Shown: positions 7,499 through 14,759, numbered from the stretch's first letter. The stretch is 33,388 bases of DNA from Verrucomicrobiaceae bacterium (GCA_027487355.1 JAIYDT010000492.1:1-33388), one strand, 5' to 3'. Numbers and translations: made by a program. Notes: a model not told the origin generated them from the letters alone.

Positions 7499-8632
7499 AT
7501 GAAACCAAATCTCTTCAACTTCCTTTTCCGCCGCCGTGATGTGGCCATCAACTCCGGCAAAGTCCGCGCCATCGGCGTCATTGCAAATGCCGCTGCCCTC
7601 AGCGGTGGCGAGTGGGAATTGATCGCTCCCTACGGCGATTTCCCGACTGCCGACAAAAAGAAGATCCAGCGATTCACCAAGGCTGAGGCCGATCAGATGG
7701 TCGCGACCTTCAACTCAGTCTTCCACAAGCTCGGCACTCTGTTCCGTGGCGTGCCGATCTTCCACGGCCATCCGGACGTCGATCCGAAGAACTGGCCCGA
7801 TGATCGTCGCCTCGGAAAGGTGACCGCTCTCGAAGCCCGTGCAGACGGCCTCTATGGCAAGCCGGAATACAACGCCCTGGGCGAGCAAAACAAGACTGAG
7901 GGCTGGTGGGTCTATCCCTCGCCCGCATGGCTCTTCCCGCGCACGGCCGCCAACGTAATCCAGCCCGACGAGCTGCTGTCCATCGGCCTGGTGAACACGC
8001 CGAACATCCCCGGCTCCGTGCCGTGGTCGCAGAACTCCGGTGAACCGCTGCCGGAGGACGAACCCGAATCTCCCACGTCTGAAACCGACACCATCATGAA
8101 AGAAAAACTGTGTGCCCTCCTGGGCCTCGATCCCGCGACTGCCACCGACGATGAAGTCGTCGCCGCCGTCACCACCATGAAGTCCGACGCTGCCGCGAAA
8201 GCGACGGCTGAGGAGAACGCCCGCCTCGCCACCGATGCAAAGAAGACGGCAGAGACTACTGCCGCCAATTCACGCAAGGTTGGTGCCGATGCGATCGCCG
8301 CCGTTGCCATCAAGGCAGGCAAGCTGACCGAAGCTGACCGCGAGGCCACCGTGAACAGCCTGATCGCTCCGGGTGCGGACATGGTCGCCCTGGCCACTGC
8401 CATCGGTGAAAAGAAGCCGACCCTCAACACCGGCGCGCTCGAAATCGGCGGTCGCAAGGTGGCGATCAGCAACAGCCGGGAACGCGCCGCCGCGATCCAG
8501 GTCGAAGTCAACAGCCGCATGCAGTCAAGGGGCCTGTCCTACGACGATGCTTATCGCTCGGTCGAAACGGATCCGCAGTTCAGCCAGCTCTTCGCGGCGA
8601 TGAAGAAGCCGGGCGAAGAAGGTGCCGAGTGA
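7499..8632 (+). CDS. Mu gpI-like prohead protease with scaffold C-terminus
   Basis: A 377-aa protein combining a protease and a scaffold. Residues ~20-170 resemble the Mu-like protease family: GKVRAIGVIANAAALSGGEWELIAPYG, a FHGHPDVDP motif (possible catalytic His region), and DGLYGKPEYNALGEQ followed by GWWVYPSPAW. Residues ~200-377 are Ala/Lys/Glu-rich, helical and probably coiled coil, fitting an internal scaffold that is cleaved and expelled during capsid maturation. A Pro/Glu/Ser linker (~183-198) separates the halves, and an internal ATG follows it. The ATG at 7499 has a G-poor leader ending ACC and no SD. It sits between portal and capsid genes, as in Mu. Confidence 0.78.
   Translation: MKPNLFNFLFRRRDVAINSGKVRAIGVIANAAALSGGEWELIAPYGDFPTADKKKIQRFTKAEADQMVATFNSVFHKLGTLFRGVPIFHGHPDVDPKNWPDDRRLGKVTALEARADGLYGKPEYNALGEQNKTEGWWVYPSPAWLFPRTAANVIQPDELLSIGLVNTPNIPGSVPWSQNSGEPLPEDEPESPTSETDTIMKEKLCALLGLDPATATDDEVVAAVTTMKSDAAAKATAEENARLATDAKKTAETTAANSRKVGADAIAAVAIKAGKLTEADREATVNSLIAPGADMVALATAIGEKKPTLNTGALEIGGRKVAISNSRERAAAIQVEVNSRMQSRGLSYDDAYRSVETDPQFSQLFAAMKKPGEEGAE
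8096..8632 (+). CDS. Nested in-frame scaffold protein (internal start, Mu Z-like)
   Basis: An in-frame ATG at 8096 (codon 200 of the protease) begins MKEKLCALLGL and would give a 178-aa product containing only the scaffold half. The bases before it (CCGACACCATC) resemble the SD-less, C/A-rich leaders before the true starts at 7499, 9096 and 9646, each followed by ATGAAA. Nested scaffold starts are established in Mu (I/Z) and lambda (C/Nu3). The evidence here is position after the linker and start context; expression cannot be seen from sequence. Confidence 0.5.
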   Translation: MKEKLCALLGLDPATATDDEVVAAVTTMKSDAAAKATAEENARLATDAKKTAETTAANSRKVGADAIAAVAIKAGKLTEADREATVNSLIAPGADMVALATAIGEKKPTLNTGALEIGGRKVAISNSRERAAAIQVEVNSRMQSRGLSYDDAYRSVETDPQFSQLFAAMKKPGEEGAE

Positions 8633-8640
8633 GTTTTGGG

Positions 8641-8675
8641 AAATCCTAAGCACTAAACTCTAAACTCGAAAGATA
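8641..8675 (+). repeat. Heptad-phased intergenic repeat, copy 2
   Basis: Five consecutive 7-mers in register: AAATCCT, AAGCACT, AAACTCT, AAACTCG, AAAGATA, followed by GACTC and the ATG at 8681. This is the A-rich subtype of the repeat family. It is the whole spacer between protease and the 123-aa gene apart from a few bases. The DNA is strikingly A-rich against a GC-rich background. Confidence 0.75.
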
Positions 8676-8680
8676 GACTC

Positions 8681-9052
8681 ATGAAAAAGGAAGACATCGC
8701 GGCCCGCTTGACGGCCGCAGGCATCGAGATCCCCGAGGGAGCGACCGTCGCCATCCTCACCGATCTGGCGAAGGCCAACAACGTCGATCTTAAAGAGACC
8801 ACGCCAACGGTTGACGGCGGCACGTCTCCATTGGATCAGCCGGAACCGGGCGAGAGCCCGATCGATGCTCAGGCCAAGAAGGATGTCGCCGAGCTGACTC
8901 CCGCCGCCGCGCCCAAGGGCATCACGGAAGAGGCCATCGCTGAAAAGACCCGAGTCGGTCTGACCCGCGCCCAGGCCATCGAAGTTCTCACGACTCAGGC
9001 CGCGCACGACGCGCAGCTTGCGAAGGAAGAAAAGGAAAAGGGCAAGGCCTAA
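8681..9052 (+). CDS. Small acidic phage structural-region protein, unknown function
   Basis: A 123-aa soluble protein. Residues ~1-40 (EDIAARLTAAGIEIPEGATVAILTDLAKANNVDL) look like a compact helix-extended-helix module of the SAP/LEM-like type often seen in small phage head-region proteins. The middle is a Pro/Gly/Ser linker (TVDGGTSPLDQPEPGESP). The C-terminus is an Ala/Glu/Lys helix ending in EEKEKGKA. The location between scaffold and decoration genes suggests a head-assembly or minor capsid role. No catalytic motif is seen. The start lies just after heptad repeat copy 2. Confidence 0.6.
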   Translation: MKKEDIAARLTAAGIEIPEGATVAILTDLAKANNVDLKETTPTVDGGTSPLDQPEPGESPIDAQAKKDVAELTPAAAPKGITEEAIAEKTRVGLTRAQAIEVLTTQAAHDAQLAKEEKEKGKA

Positions 9053-9095
9053 CAGCTGCGCCATCACAACGAACGAGACCAAACAGACTAGAACC

Positions 9096-9602
9096 ATGAA
9101 ATTCGAAATCATCGCCGGGTTGATCCTGGCCTCACTATTGGTGCTCGCGCTCGTCGCTGTCATGGCGAAGGCGTGGGCGTTTCGCCTCAAGGACGTCGCC
9201 TGGAATGGCGCGACTGACAAGGTGCTGGAAGACGGCCGCGCCACGTTGACCGCCGAAGCAGCCTTCTCCACGCGCTATCTGCTGGCAGCGAAGGGAACGG
9301 CCTCCGGGTCGATCATTCTCTGCACGGCCTCGCTGGTTCCGCTCGGCCCGTGCATCGACGAGCCGGCCAGCGGTGACACCGCGACGGTGCAGCTTCTCGG
9401 TGCTGTCGGCGGAACGATCAAGGTGATCGCCAGCAAGGCCATCGCTGAGAATACAAACGTCTATGCCACTGCGGGCGGCAAGGTCACGGATGCCGTGGTC
9501 ACCGGTGCTTACTGGGTTGGCAAGACTGCTCCGTTCTGCTCCGCCGCCGCTGACGGTGACCAGGTCGCCATCATTCCCCGGTTCCCAACCGTCAACCCCT
9601 GA
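9096..9602 (+). CDS. Capsid decoration-like protein (DUF2190-like) with N-terminal membrane anchor
   Basis: A 168-aa protein from the ATG at 9096; the frame is open upstream to 9018 but that part overlaps the previous gene. Residues ~55-165 match the beta-rich DUF2190 decoration/cement pattern: repeated short strands with GDTATVQLLGAVGGTIKVIASKAIAENTNVYATAGGKV, then a QVAIIPRF ending. Such proteins stabilise the expanded head. Unusually, residues ~5-26 are a strong hydrophobic helix (EIIAGLILASLLVLALVAVMA). The decoration call is by pattern and by position directly before the major capsid gene. The anchor could be a signal peptide, a membrane tether for the prohead, or a helix buried in the capsid. 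Confidence 0.65.
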   Translation: MKFEIIAGLILASLLVLALVAVMAKAWAFRLKDVAWNGATDKVLEDGRATLTAEAAFSTRYLLAAKGTASGSIILCTASLVPLGPCIDEPASGDTATVQLLGAVGGTIKVIASKAIAENTNVYATAGGKVTDAVVTGAYWVGKTAPFCSAAADGDQVAIIPRFPTVNP

Positions 9603-9645
9603 TCCTCTGATCCTCACCGACTGATTCATTCATCGAAATACTCCC

Positions 9646-10656
9646 ATGAAAAATCTGACCAAGAAGGGCATTGCCCTCAACGCTTACCTCGGTGGCCTCG
9701 CCCTGGCTGCCCATGCTCCCGCCGACGACGGCGCGTTCGTTCACGATCGCATTGTCGCCGCCAACTCCTCGCTCTTTACCGAGAGCTTCTTCAGCGAGCC
9801 CCTGACCAACTACGCGGTCGGCTGGCGCGACAGCAACGACATCGAGGCGACACTTCAGTTCTTCGCTCCCGAGGTCCGTGTGCCGCGCAAGTTCGAGTAC
9901 GCTGAAACGTCAAACCCCGAGGAGTTCTACTCCGAGGACAACGATGAACGCGCCCTGCGTGGTGATTTCGGCACCGTCGAATACACCCGTCTCAAGACCA
10001 ACGCGAAAACCGCGAACCGTGGTCTCAAGATCTGTGTGGACCTTGATGAGGTGGCTGATCAAACGGACTGGCAAAAGCAGTATGCCGCGAAGCTCCTCCG
10101 CCGCCTCCGCCGCAACAGCCTGCGCCGGGCGATTGCCCTGCTGTCTGCTGCCGCGACCAACACCGCGAAGACCTGGGACACCACGGCTGGGAAAGATCCG
10201 GATCAGGACGTAGTGAGCGATATTGTCACCGCGACGACGTCTTCGGGCGTTCGTCCAAACCGCGTGGGTTACGGTGACACGGCCTGGAGCAAGCGCTTCC
10301 TGGCACATCGCGCACAGACCTCTGCTGGCGGTTTTGCCAGTGCCGGTCTGACCTACGAGCAGCTGGCTGCAATCCTCAACGTGGATCAAGTGCTGGTCTC
10401 CAGGGAGCGCTATTCGACCGGCGGATCCAAGTCCGAGGTTCTCGGTAACCTGGTTCTGATGTTCATGGCTCTCGACGGTGCTGACACCGAAGATCCGTCG
10501 AACATCAAGCGCTTTGTCAGTCCCTGCGAAGGCGGTGGACCGGTGCGCGTTTACGAGCGCCAAATCACGTCGAAGCTCTATGAGATCGTCGTGGAGCACT
10601 ACGAACTGACCAAGATCACCAGCACCCTTGGAATCCGCAAGTTCACGGTGAGCTGA
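9646..10656 (+). CDS. Major capsid protein
   Basis: A 336-aa protein expected to form the HK97-fold icosahedral shell. Visible pattern: an N-terminal arm with ASLF-like stretch (NSSLFTESFFSEPLTNYAVGW), an E-loop-like basic region (APEVRVPRKFEYAETSNPEEF), a spine helix (KQYAAKLLRRLRRNSLRRAIALLSAAA), and a P-domain beta region with NRVGYGDTAWSKRFLAHR. The C-terminus is beta-rich (PVRVYERQITSKLYEIVVEHYELTKITSTLGIRKFTV). Position after protease/scaffold and decoration is canonical. The ATG at 9646 follows a G-poor leader ending CTCCC, without an SD. A perfect 11-bp hairpin lies 33 bp after the stop. Confidence 0.82.
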   Translation: MKNLTKKGIALNAYLGGLALAAHAPADDGAFVHDRIVAANSSLFTESFFSEPLTNYAVGWRDSNDIEATLQFFAPEVRVPRKFEYAETSNPEEFYSEDNDERALRGDFGTVEYTRLKTNAKTANRGLKICVDLDEVADQTDWQKQYAAKLLRRLRRNSLRRAIALLSAAATNTAKTWDTTAGKDPDQDVVSDIVTATTSSGVRPNRVGYGDTAWSKRFLAHRAQTSAGGFASAGLTYEQLAAILNVDQVLVSRERYSTGGSKSEVLGNLVLMFMALDGADTEDPSNIKRFVSPCEGGGPVRVYERQITSKLYEIVVEHYELTKITSTLGIRKFTVS

Positions 10657-10688
10657 ACCATTTGAAGGTCCAACCGCCTTCGATCCGA

Positions 10689-10724
10689 GCACTCCGGGGT
10701 TTTGCTTGTTTTCCCCCGGAGTGC
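10689..10724 (+). terminator. Perfect 11-bp stem-loop after the major capsid gene
   Basis: GCACTCCGGGG (10689-10699) pairs fully with CCCCGGAGTGC (10714-10724) across a T-rich 14-nt loop. Only TTC follows, not a T-run, so it is not a classic rho-independent terminator. It could be a partial terminator that lowers downstream expression, or a 3' stabiliser of capsid mRNA. The only gene-like frame through it is an upstream extension of the next gene. Confidence 0.65.
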
Positions 10725-10751
10725 TTCATCGAGAGCGCACCATTCAACCCC

Positions 10752-11192
10752 ATGTGGAGAGAAATCACAGAAGCCGATGTCCAGGGAGTCTTCAGCGCTC
10801 CGGAGCTGGCAGCCTACCAGGCGGCCGCGATCGCTGAAGGACAGGACCCAATGGCCGACCTCATTGAGGGCGTGGTCAATCAGGCCCGCGGCTACATTGG
10901 GGACAATACAGCGAATCGTCTTGCTGACGGCCTCACGCTGCCAGAGCGCTGCATACGTCCTGCGCTGCACATGCTACGTCCGGATCTGCTGACCCGGATT
11001 GATCTGCCGGTCAGTGATGACCGCCGGAGTGCTGCCAGGGAGGCCATTCGATTCTTCGAACGCGTCGCCGATGGCCGCGTGCAGATCGAACAGCCAGACG
11101 GCGCGACCGACGACAGTGGTGCAGCCCAGGCGATGGAAGTGCTGAGCGGTGCCGACCGCGTGTTTACCCGCCGCAAGCAGTCAGGGCTGTGA
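10752..11192 (+). CDS. Mu gp36-like head completion protein (DUF1320-like)
   Basis: A 146-aa protein from the ATG at 10752 (MWREITEADVQGVFSAPELAAYQ), the typical opening of gp36/DUF1320 proteins. An open extension to 10662 crosses the hairpin and is not used here. Residues ~35-95 are helical (MADLIEGVVNQARGYIGDNTANRL, then LPERCIRPALHMLRPDLLTRI), and ~100-120 contain SDDRRSAAREAIRFFERVADG, a segment very characteristic of the family. The C-terminus is basic and flexible. In Mu relatives this protein is encoded just after the major capsid gene and is thought to be a head-tail connector adaptor. Confidence 0.75.
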   Translation: MWREITEADVQGVFSAPELAAYQAAAIAEGQDPMADLIEGVVNQARGYIGDNTANRLADGLTLPERCIRPALHMLRPDLLTRIDLPVSDDRRSAAREAIRFFERVADGRVQIEQPDGATDDSGAAQAMEVLSGADRVFTRRKQSGL

Positions 11193-11237
11193 AGTTCCAA
11201 GGAGAGAAAATCCGAAATTCTAAATTCTAAATTCGAA
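11192..11237 (+). repeat. Heptad-phased intergenic repeat, copy 3 (both subtypes)
   Basis: The G-type unit AAGTTCC (11192-11198) overlaps the previous stop. It is followed by AAGGAGA and then the A-type series AAATCCG, AAATTCT, AAATTCT, AAATTCG (11208-11235). The next heptad would be AAATGAA, so the ATG at 11238 lies inside the repeat register. This copy joins the two subtypes in one spacer. Confidence 0.78.
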
Positions 11238-11564
11238 ATGAAGACAAAGATCAACGGCCTCCAGATGCAGCTTTCCAAGGCGCATGCCGATCTGGGCAGG
11301 ATGACCGCCAAGGCAGCGGATGAGGAGCTGTCTCCTCAGGAGCAGCATGATGCTCAGGTCGCCGTGCCGAGGCTGCGCGGGCAAGTGGCGGATGTGGGTT
11401 TGGCGATCCATGAAAACGAACAGATGATCGAAGAGATCGAGGCGCTGATCCGGCACATAGAAACTTCCAATCACCGCAGCGCACGGCGGACGCTCTGCGC
11501 CCGCAAACTGGAGGCCGCTTCCGACATCCTCCGCCGCGAGCTGGGGGATCATCCGGCGGGCTGA
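11238..11564 (+). CDS. Coiled-coil protein of unknown function
   Basis: A 108-aa protein, almost entirely helical by composition, with heptad hydrophobics through INGLQMQLSKAHADLGRMTAKAADEEL and VAVPRLRGQVADVGLAIHENEQMIEEIEALIRHIE. The C-terminus is basic (HRSARRTLCARKLEAASDILRRELG). No membrane segment or enzyme motif is seen. It lies between gp36-like and the MuF-like gene, where small accessory head proteins are common. The start codon is embedded in a heptad DNA repeat. Confidence 0.6.
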   Translation: MKTKINGLQMQLSKAHADLGRMTAKAADEELSPQEQHDAQVAVPRLRGQVADVGLAIHENEQMIEEIEALIRHIETSNHRSARRTLCARKLEAASDILRRELGDHPAG

Positions 11565-11605
11565 AGTTCCAAGTTCCAAGCGACAAGTTCCAACGAAGAA
11601 AGCCA
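11564..11605 (+). repeat. Heptad-phased intergenic repeat, copy 4
   Basis: Six 7-mers in register: AAGTTCC, AAGTTCC, AAGCGAC, AAGTTCC, AACGAAG, AAAGCCA, then CGC and the ATG at 11609. Three units are identical. The first unit overlaps the last base of the previous stop codon, so it occupies the whole spacer. Confidence 0.8.
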
Positions 11606-11608
11606 CGC

Positions 11609-11794
11609 ATGAAACTCACTTTCCACGCCTTTGAAGACGATGACTCGTTCTACCTTTTGCCGGGTGTGGCGGTGCGCGTGGGGCGTTGTGAGGACCTGTG
11701 CTGCGGACGCGTCCATGGCTACGCGCTGGAGTTCACTTGGCTGATGTGGGGCATGGCAATGACTCTCAACTTCTCACCTGAAGATTCTGTCTGA
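11609..11794 (+). CDS. 61-aa protein with Cys cluster, unknown function
   Basis: A 61-aa protein starting directly after heptad repeat copy 4. It has a CEDLCC cluster (residues ~27-32), several aromatic residues and a C-terminal half that is moderately hydrophobic (YALEFTWLMWGMAMTLNF) but not a clear transmembrane helix. The alternation of strands suggests a small beta protein; a metal site through the cysteines is possible but unproven. The neighbours are a coiled-coil protein and, after a palindromic element, the MuF-like gene. Confidence 0.5.
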   Translation: MKLTFHAFEDDDSFYLLPGVAVRVGRCEDLCCGRVHGYALEFTWLMWGMAMTLNFSPEDSV

Positions 11795-11800
11795 CTAACC

Positions 11801-11825
11801 GCTGGCGACAGGAATGTCGCCGCTC
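11801..11825 (+). repeat. 25-nt palindromic (REP-like) element, phage copy
   Basis: GGCGACA (11804-11810), loop GGAA, TGTCGCC (11815-11821): a perfect 7-bp hairpin with short conserved flanks. The full 25 nt occur again in reverse orientation at 25815-25839 in host DNA. It fills the gap before the MuF-like gene. A start codon proposed inside it (11814) is therefore unlikely to be used. Confidence 0.8.
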
Positions 11826-11828
11826 CTT

Positions 11829-12836
11829 ATGGCTGATCCGATTCCAGATCCAATTTACGATGCCCTGGTGAAAGCCCAGGAGCGGAAGGCGCTGCCGACG
11901 TCGCTCTCGACGGCGCAGCTCCGCGAGCTGTCGGCTGGGATCAGGGCGCGGGCGATCTTCACCGCGCGAGGTGCGAGCACGCTCTTCGCGGATGCGCTGA
12001 AGCGGATCATTGACGCGATGACCGATGGCGCCATCGACGAGGGCAGTGCAAGGGTGGCCATTCGGGAGACTCTGAAAGCGCTTGATTACACCCCAGAGCG
12101 GGGTTTTCCGGATGTGCCGGAAGGTGAGGTGCCGCCAGCGCTGAAGGGCACCATCGAGGACCTCAGCTCGATGCGCCGGCTGAATCTGATCGTGAACACG
12201 CAGCGCGATCTCTTCGCAGGGGCGGGGCAGCAGATGCGCGGGCACCAGCCCGAGGCGCTTTCCAACTTTCCGGCCTGGGAGCTGATCCGAGTGGGTGAGG
12301 TGACGGTGGCCCGTGACTGGCCTGCACGATGGGCGCTTTCCGGCGGTCAACCGATCCCTGAGAGCTATCCGCAGAACGCGCATCAGAGTCTCGGCAAGAG
12401 CACCGGCATGATTGCCCTGAAGGGTGACCCGGTGTGGGGTGAGCTGGGATCGAGCGCCAATTTCTCGGATGCCTTGGATGTGGATTTCCCTCCGTTTGCG
12501 TTCAACTCGGGGATGGGTTGGCGGCCGGTGCCGATCGAGCGTTGTCTGGAACTCGGAATCACTGGACCGGATGGGCAGTCGATCGAGGAGTTCCACGCTG
12601 GGATCGAACGGCCTCGGGTCATTCTCGGAAGCCTGCCACTGCCCACGCCGCAAGTGTCCCTGAAGGACGTGGATCCGAAGTTGATCGAGGCGTTCAAGAA
12701 GTCCACCGGCGCGAAGCCGGGAGCGGCTCCCAAGGTGGTGAACTACTCGGATATCCTGGAACGTTCCGTGGCCAGAAGCCGGGCGGCCTATGGTGCTGCC
12801 AATCCGGACTACAACCTGGAGGGACCACGCCGATGA
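11829..12836 (+). CDS. MuF-like minor head protein (divergent)
   Basis: A 335-aa protein. The ATG at 11829 is preferred because the in-frame ATG at 11814 lies inside the palindromic repeat. Residues ~10-165 are helical (KAQERKALPTSLSTAQLREL, then IRARAIFTARGASTLFADALKRIID). A beta-rich core follows with AWELIRVGEVTVARDW, GMIALKGDPVWGELG and FPPFAFNSGMGWRPVP. The last segments parallel the DPFW and PPNGWGCRC-type ends of Mu F/phage head morphogenesis proteins, although the usual Cys-X-Cys is missing. Such proteins sit on the portal inside the head. In Mu the F gene directly follows the portal gene; here it lies ~4.4 kb downstream. Family assignment is moderate. Confidence 0.55.
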   Translation: MADPIPDPIYDALVKAQERKALPTSLSTAQLRELSAGIRARAIFTARGASTLFADALKRIIDAMTDGAIDEGSARVAIRETLKALDYTPERGFPDVPEGEVPPALKGTIEDLSSMRRLNLIVNTQRDLFAGAGQQMRGHQPEALSNFPAWELIRVGEVTVARDWPARWALSGGQPIPESYPQNAHQSLGKSTGMIALKGDPVWGELGSSANFSDALDVDFPPFAFNSGMGWRPVPIERCLELGITGPDGQSIEEFHAGIERPRVILGSLPLPTPQVSLKDVDPKLIEAFKKSTGAKPGAAPKVVNYSDILERSVARSRAAYGAANPDYNLEGPRR

Positions 12837-13420
12837 GTGAGGTGGTGATCACTGTGAACCTGGATCAGGCGACCGAGGCGGTGCAGGCGCTGCGCAATGC
12901 CCTGGTGAACCGCCGTCCGATGCACCAACGAATCGCCGAAGATGCAGCAGAGTTCACGAAGGACTATCTCCGGGAGACCGGCCGCCATGCGACGGCGGAT
13001 CGTCTGGGTGCGAAGCCGACCGGCTTCCGCGCCAAGAATGCCCAACTGGTGGAAAGCGCTTTCGACGATGAGAAATCCTACGTGCGGATGCCGCGCCGGA
13101 CGGGACTGGGACGGGCCTTCGGAGAGATGGTCATTCTGCCAGGTGCCGGGCGGACATTTCTGACGCTGGCGGACTCTGCGCAGACCTATGGGAAGCGGGT
13201 GGGAGATTTTCCGGAAGGCACCTTCGAGTTCAAGATCGTGCAGGGCAGGTTCCCGGCGCTGGTGTTCAAGGGCACGGATGAAGTCGGCTATTATCTGGCC
13301 CGCAAGGTTCGCCAGAAACAAGACCGGACGCTGTTGCCCAGTGATGAGGACTACGTCGAGGTCGGCTCACGCTCCGGGATGACCTATCTTTCCAACCTTC
13401 TAGCCAACGAACCGACATGA
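12833..13420 (+). CDS. Virion morphogenesis/tail completion protein (Mu gpG-like)
   Basis: A 195-aa protein whose ATG (12833) overlaps the previous stop as ATGA. The frame extends far upstream inside the MuF-like gene without meaning. The N-terminus has a beta strand (EVVITVNLD) then helices with MHQRIAEDAAEFTKDYLRETG, a pattern shared by tail completion proteins that prepare the connector for tail joining. The C-terminal half has strand pairs around FEFKIVQGRFPALVFKG, and a late basic patch (YYLARKVRQKQDRTLLP). It follows a minor head gene and precedes a tail-terminator-like gene, the usual location. The exact family is not certain. Confidence 0.6.
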   Translation: MSEVVITVNLDQATEAVQALRNALVNRRPMHQRIAEDAAEFTKDYLRETGRHATADRLGAKPTGFRAKNAQLVESAFDDEKSYVRMPRRTGLGRAFGEMVILPGAGRTFLTLADSAQTYGKRVGDFPEGTFEFKIVQGRFPALVFKGTDEVGYYLARKVRQKQDRTLLPSDEDYVEVGSRSGMTYLSNLLANEPT

Positions 13421-13872
13421 GCAAAGCCCTGGACATGGCGGAACTGATCCGCACGCGCCTGCTGTCTGCTCCCACTGGCAGCGAGAGAACCACTCCCGTG
13501 GACCTGACGGATGTGGATGTGATCGTGGATCGTCAGAAGAACATTCTTTCGATGATCAGTCTCGCTGTCTCCAAGGCGAAAGGCACGGCCATCGTGATCC
13601 TCTGGGATGGCTTCCGAAGTGAAGATGGCGAACAGGCGTCCCCACGATTGGCGAACAGCTACCAGATCCGGGTTTACTCAAAGCCGGTCATCGCCGGGGA
13701 CAACCTGCTGGCAGATGATGTGATGGAATCCATCATTCTGCGTCTGTGGCAGTGGCGGCCGGTGGCGGGTGATGCCTATTTCAATGAGGCGCGGATTGTC
13801 GATGGAGGGCTGATCCCAGACAAGGCGTTCCTGGTTTACGACCTGCAAGTGACCCTTTCCCGCAATCTCTGA
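13417..13872 (+). CDS. Tail terminator-like protein (gp37-like)
   Basis: A 151-aa protein with ATGA overlap to the upstream gene. It begins with an amphipathic helix (ALDMAELIRTRLLSAP). Then come alternating strands and helices: VDVIVDR, GTAIVILWDGFRSE, SYQIRVYSKPVIAGD, ADDVMESIILRLWQW, and a last strand FLVYDLQVTLSRNL. This alpha/beta pattern and size suit the tail terminator/neck family that caps the tail tube and binds the head connector. The location between completion and tube genes agrees. Direct family recognition is lacking. Confidence 0.5.
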   Translation: MSKALDMAELIRTRLLSAPTGSERTTPVDLTDVDVIVDRQKNILSMISLAVSKAKGTAIVILWDGFRSEDGEQASPRLANSYQIRVYSKPVIAGDNLLADDVMESIILRLWQWRPVAGDAYFNEARIVDGGLIPDKAFLVYDLQVTLSRNL

Positions 13873-13892
13873 CCCTTCTCCTCATCACGAAC

Positions 13893-14132
13893 ATGAAGAC
13901 CAAAAGCACCGATAGCCCCGAATCTGAAACGCCATCTGCTGCCGCTCCGGCCGCACCGGCTGCTGCACCCGCGCCGGTGACGGCCGTCTATGAACTCACC
14001 ACCGCTCAATATGGCCCGATCACCGTGGGCCGGGTGTGTGCGCTGATGGGCGCGCGACTCAATCTCACGACCGATCAGGCCGCGAAACTGAATGATCTGT
14101 ATCCGAACGCCTTTCAGCTGAAGGGCATTTAA
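13893..14132 (+). CDS. Small Ala/Pro-rich protein of the tail module
   Basis: A 79-aa protein with a low-complexity N-terminus (residues ~10-30, Ala/Pro repeats: AAAPAAPAAAPAP) and a compact C-terminal part (YELTTAQYGPITVGRVCALMGARLNLTTDQAAKLNDLYPNAFQLKGI) resembling a small helix-turn-helix or helical adaptor fold. It starts without an SD after a C-rich leader. It sits between terminator-like and tube genes and may be a tail assembly accessory. The family is unknown. Confidence 0.5.
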   Translation: MKTKSTDSPESETPSAAAPAAPAAAPAPVTAVYELTTAQYGPITVGRVCALMGARLNLTTDQAAKLNDLYPNAFQLKGI

Positions 14133-14165
14133 TCCTGACCCGAACTCCTCAACCGAGAACCTACC

Positions 14166-14759
14166 ATGTCTGCTCCAAGCACCGATTCACTGGCCCTCGC
14201 TGGCTTCACGTTCTTCATCCCAGACGGCAGCAGTGTCGATGGGCAAACCACGTCCGAAAGCGTCTATCCGGACAACAATCCCACGACCAACTGGACCAAC
14301 TTCATCCTCGGCGATGTGCTGAAGCACAAGTGGGGCAAGAAGAAGGTTTCCGATCCCTACCTGGCTCCGCTGGCCAATGGAGACTTCATCGAGATGCAGC
14401 GTGAGAACGTGATCTCTGAATGGGTGGACGTGATGTATCGCCAGACCCATGAAATCTTCCAGCGCCTGCAATATGGCCTGGCGGCCGCGATCGACAACGG
14501 CACGGCACAGGGCATCGGTGAAAAGAGCGATGCGTTCGTGAACGGCTGGCTCTTGGAGCAGCAAGTCATCAGCGGCGGGCCGAATGCCGGCACTGCCCGC
14601 GTGATCCTCCGGATGCGTGCTCAGGTGCGTCAGATGGACGATGTGGAATACGAAGGCCCGAAGGTCAGCGGCACCTCGCTGCGCTTCTACAAGATCCCAG
14701 TCAAGAGCGCGGGCATCAACACGCTCAGCTCTGGCAACAGCATCGTCTTCGCGGGCTGA
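14166..14759 (+). CDS. Putative major tail tube protein
   Basis: A 197-aa beta-rich protein. It contains FTFFIPDGSSVDGQTTSESVYPDNNPTTNW, a loop-rich first strand pair, then helices near the middle (HEIFQRLQYGLAAAIDNGTA). The C-terminal strand series with ARVILRMRAQVRQMDDVEYEGPKVSGTSLRFYKIPV is reminiscent of tube subunits. It is followed by several tail proteins and, 2.3 kb further, the tape measure gene. Its leader is G-poor and ends ACC before the ATG. Size and location fit a tube protein. An alternative is another tail structural subunit. Confidence 0.5.
   Translation: MSAPSTDSLALAGFTFFIPDGSSVDGQTTSESVYPDNNPTTNWTNFILGDVLKHKWGKKKVSDPYLAPLANGDFIEMQRENVISEWVDVMYRQTHEIFQRLQYGLAAAIDNGTAQGIGEKSDAFVNGWLLEQQVISGGPNAGTARVILRMRAQVRQMDDVEYEGPKVSGTSLRFYKIPVKSAGINTLSSGNSIVFAG

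Noticed and set aside
11814-11828. ATG at 11814 as the start of the MuF-like gene
   Set aside because: It lies inside the conserved palindromic element, so the first five codons come from repeat DNA; the ATG at 11829 is the natural start.
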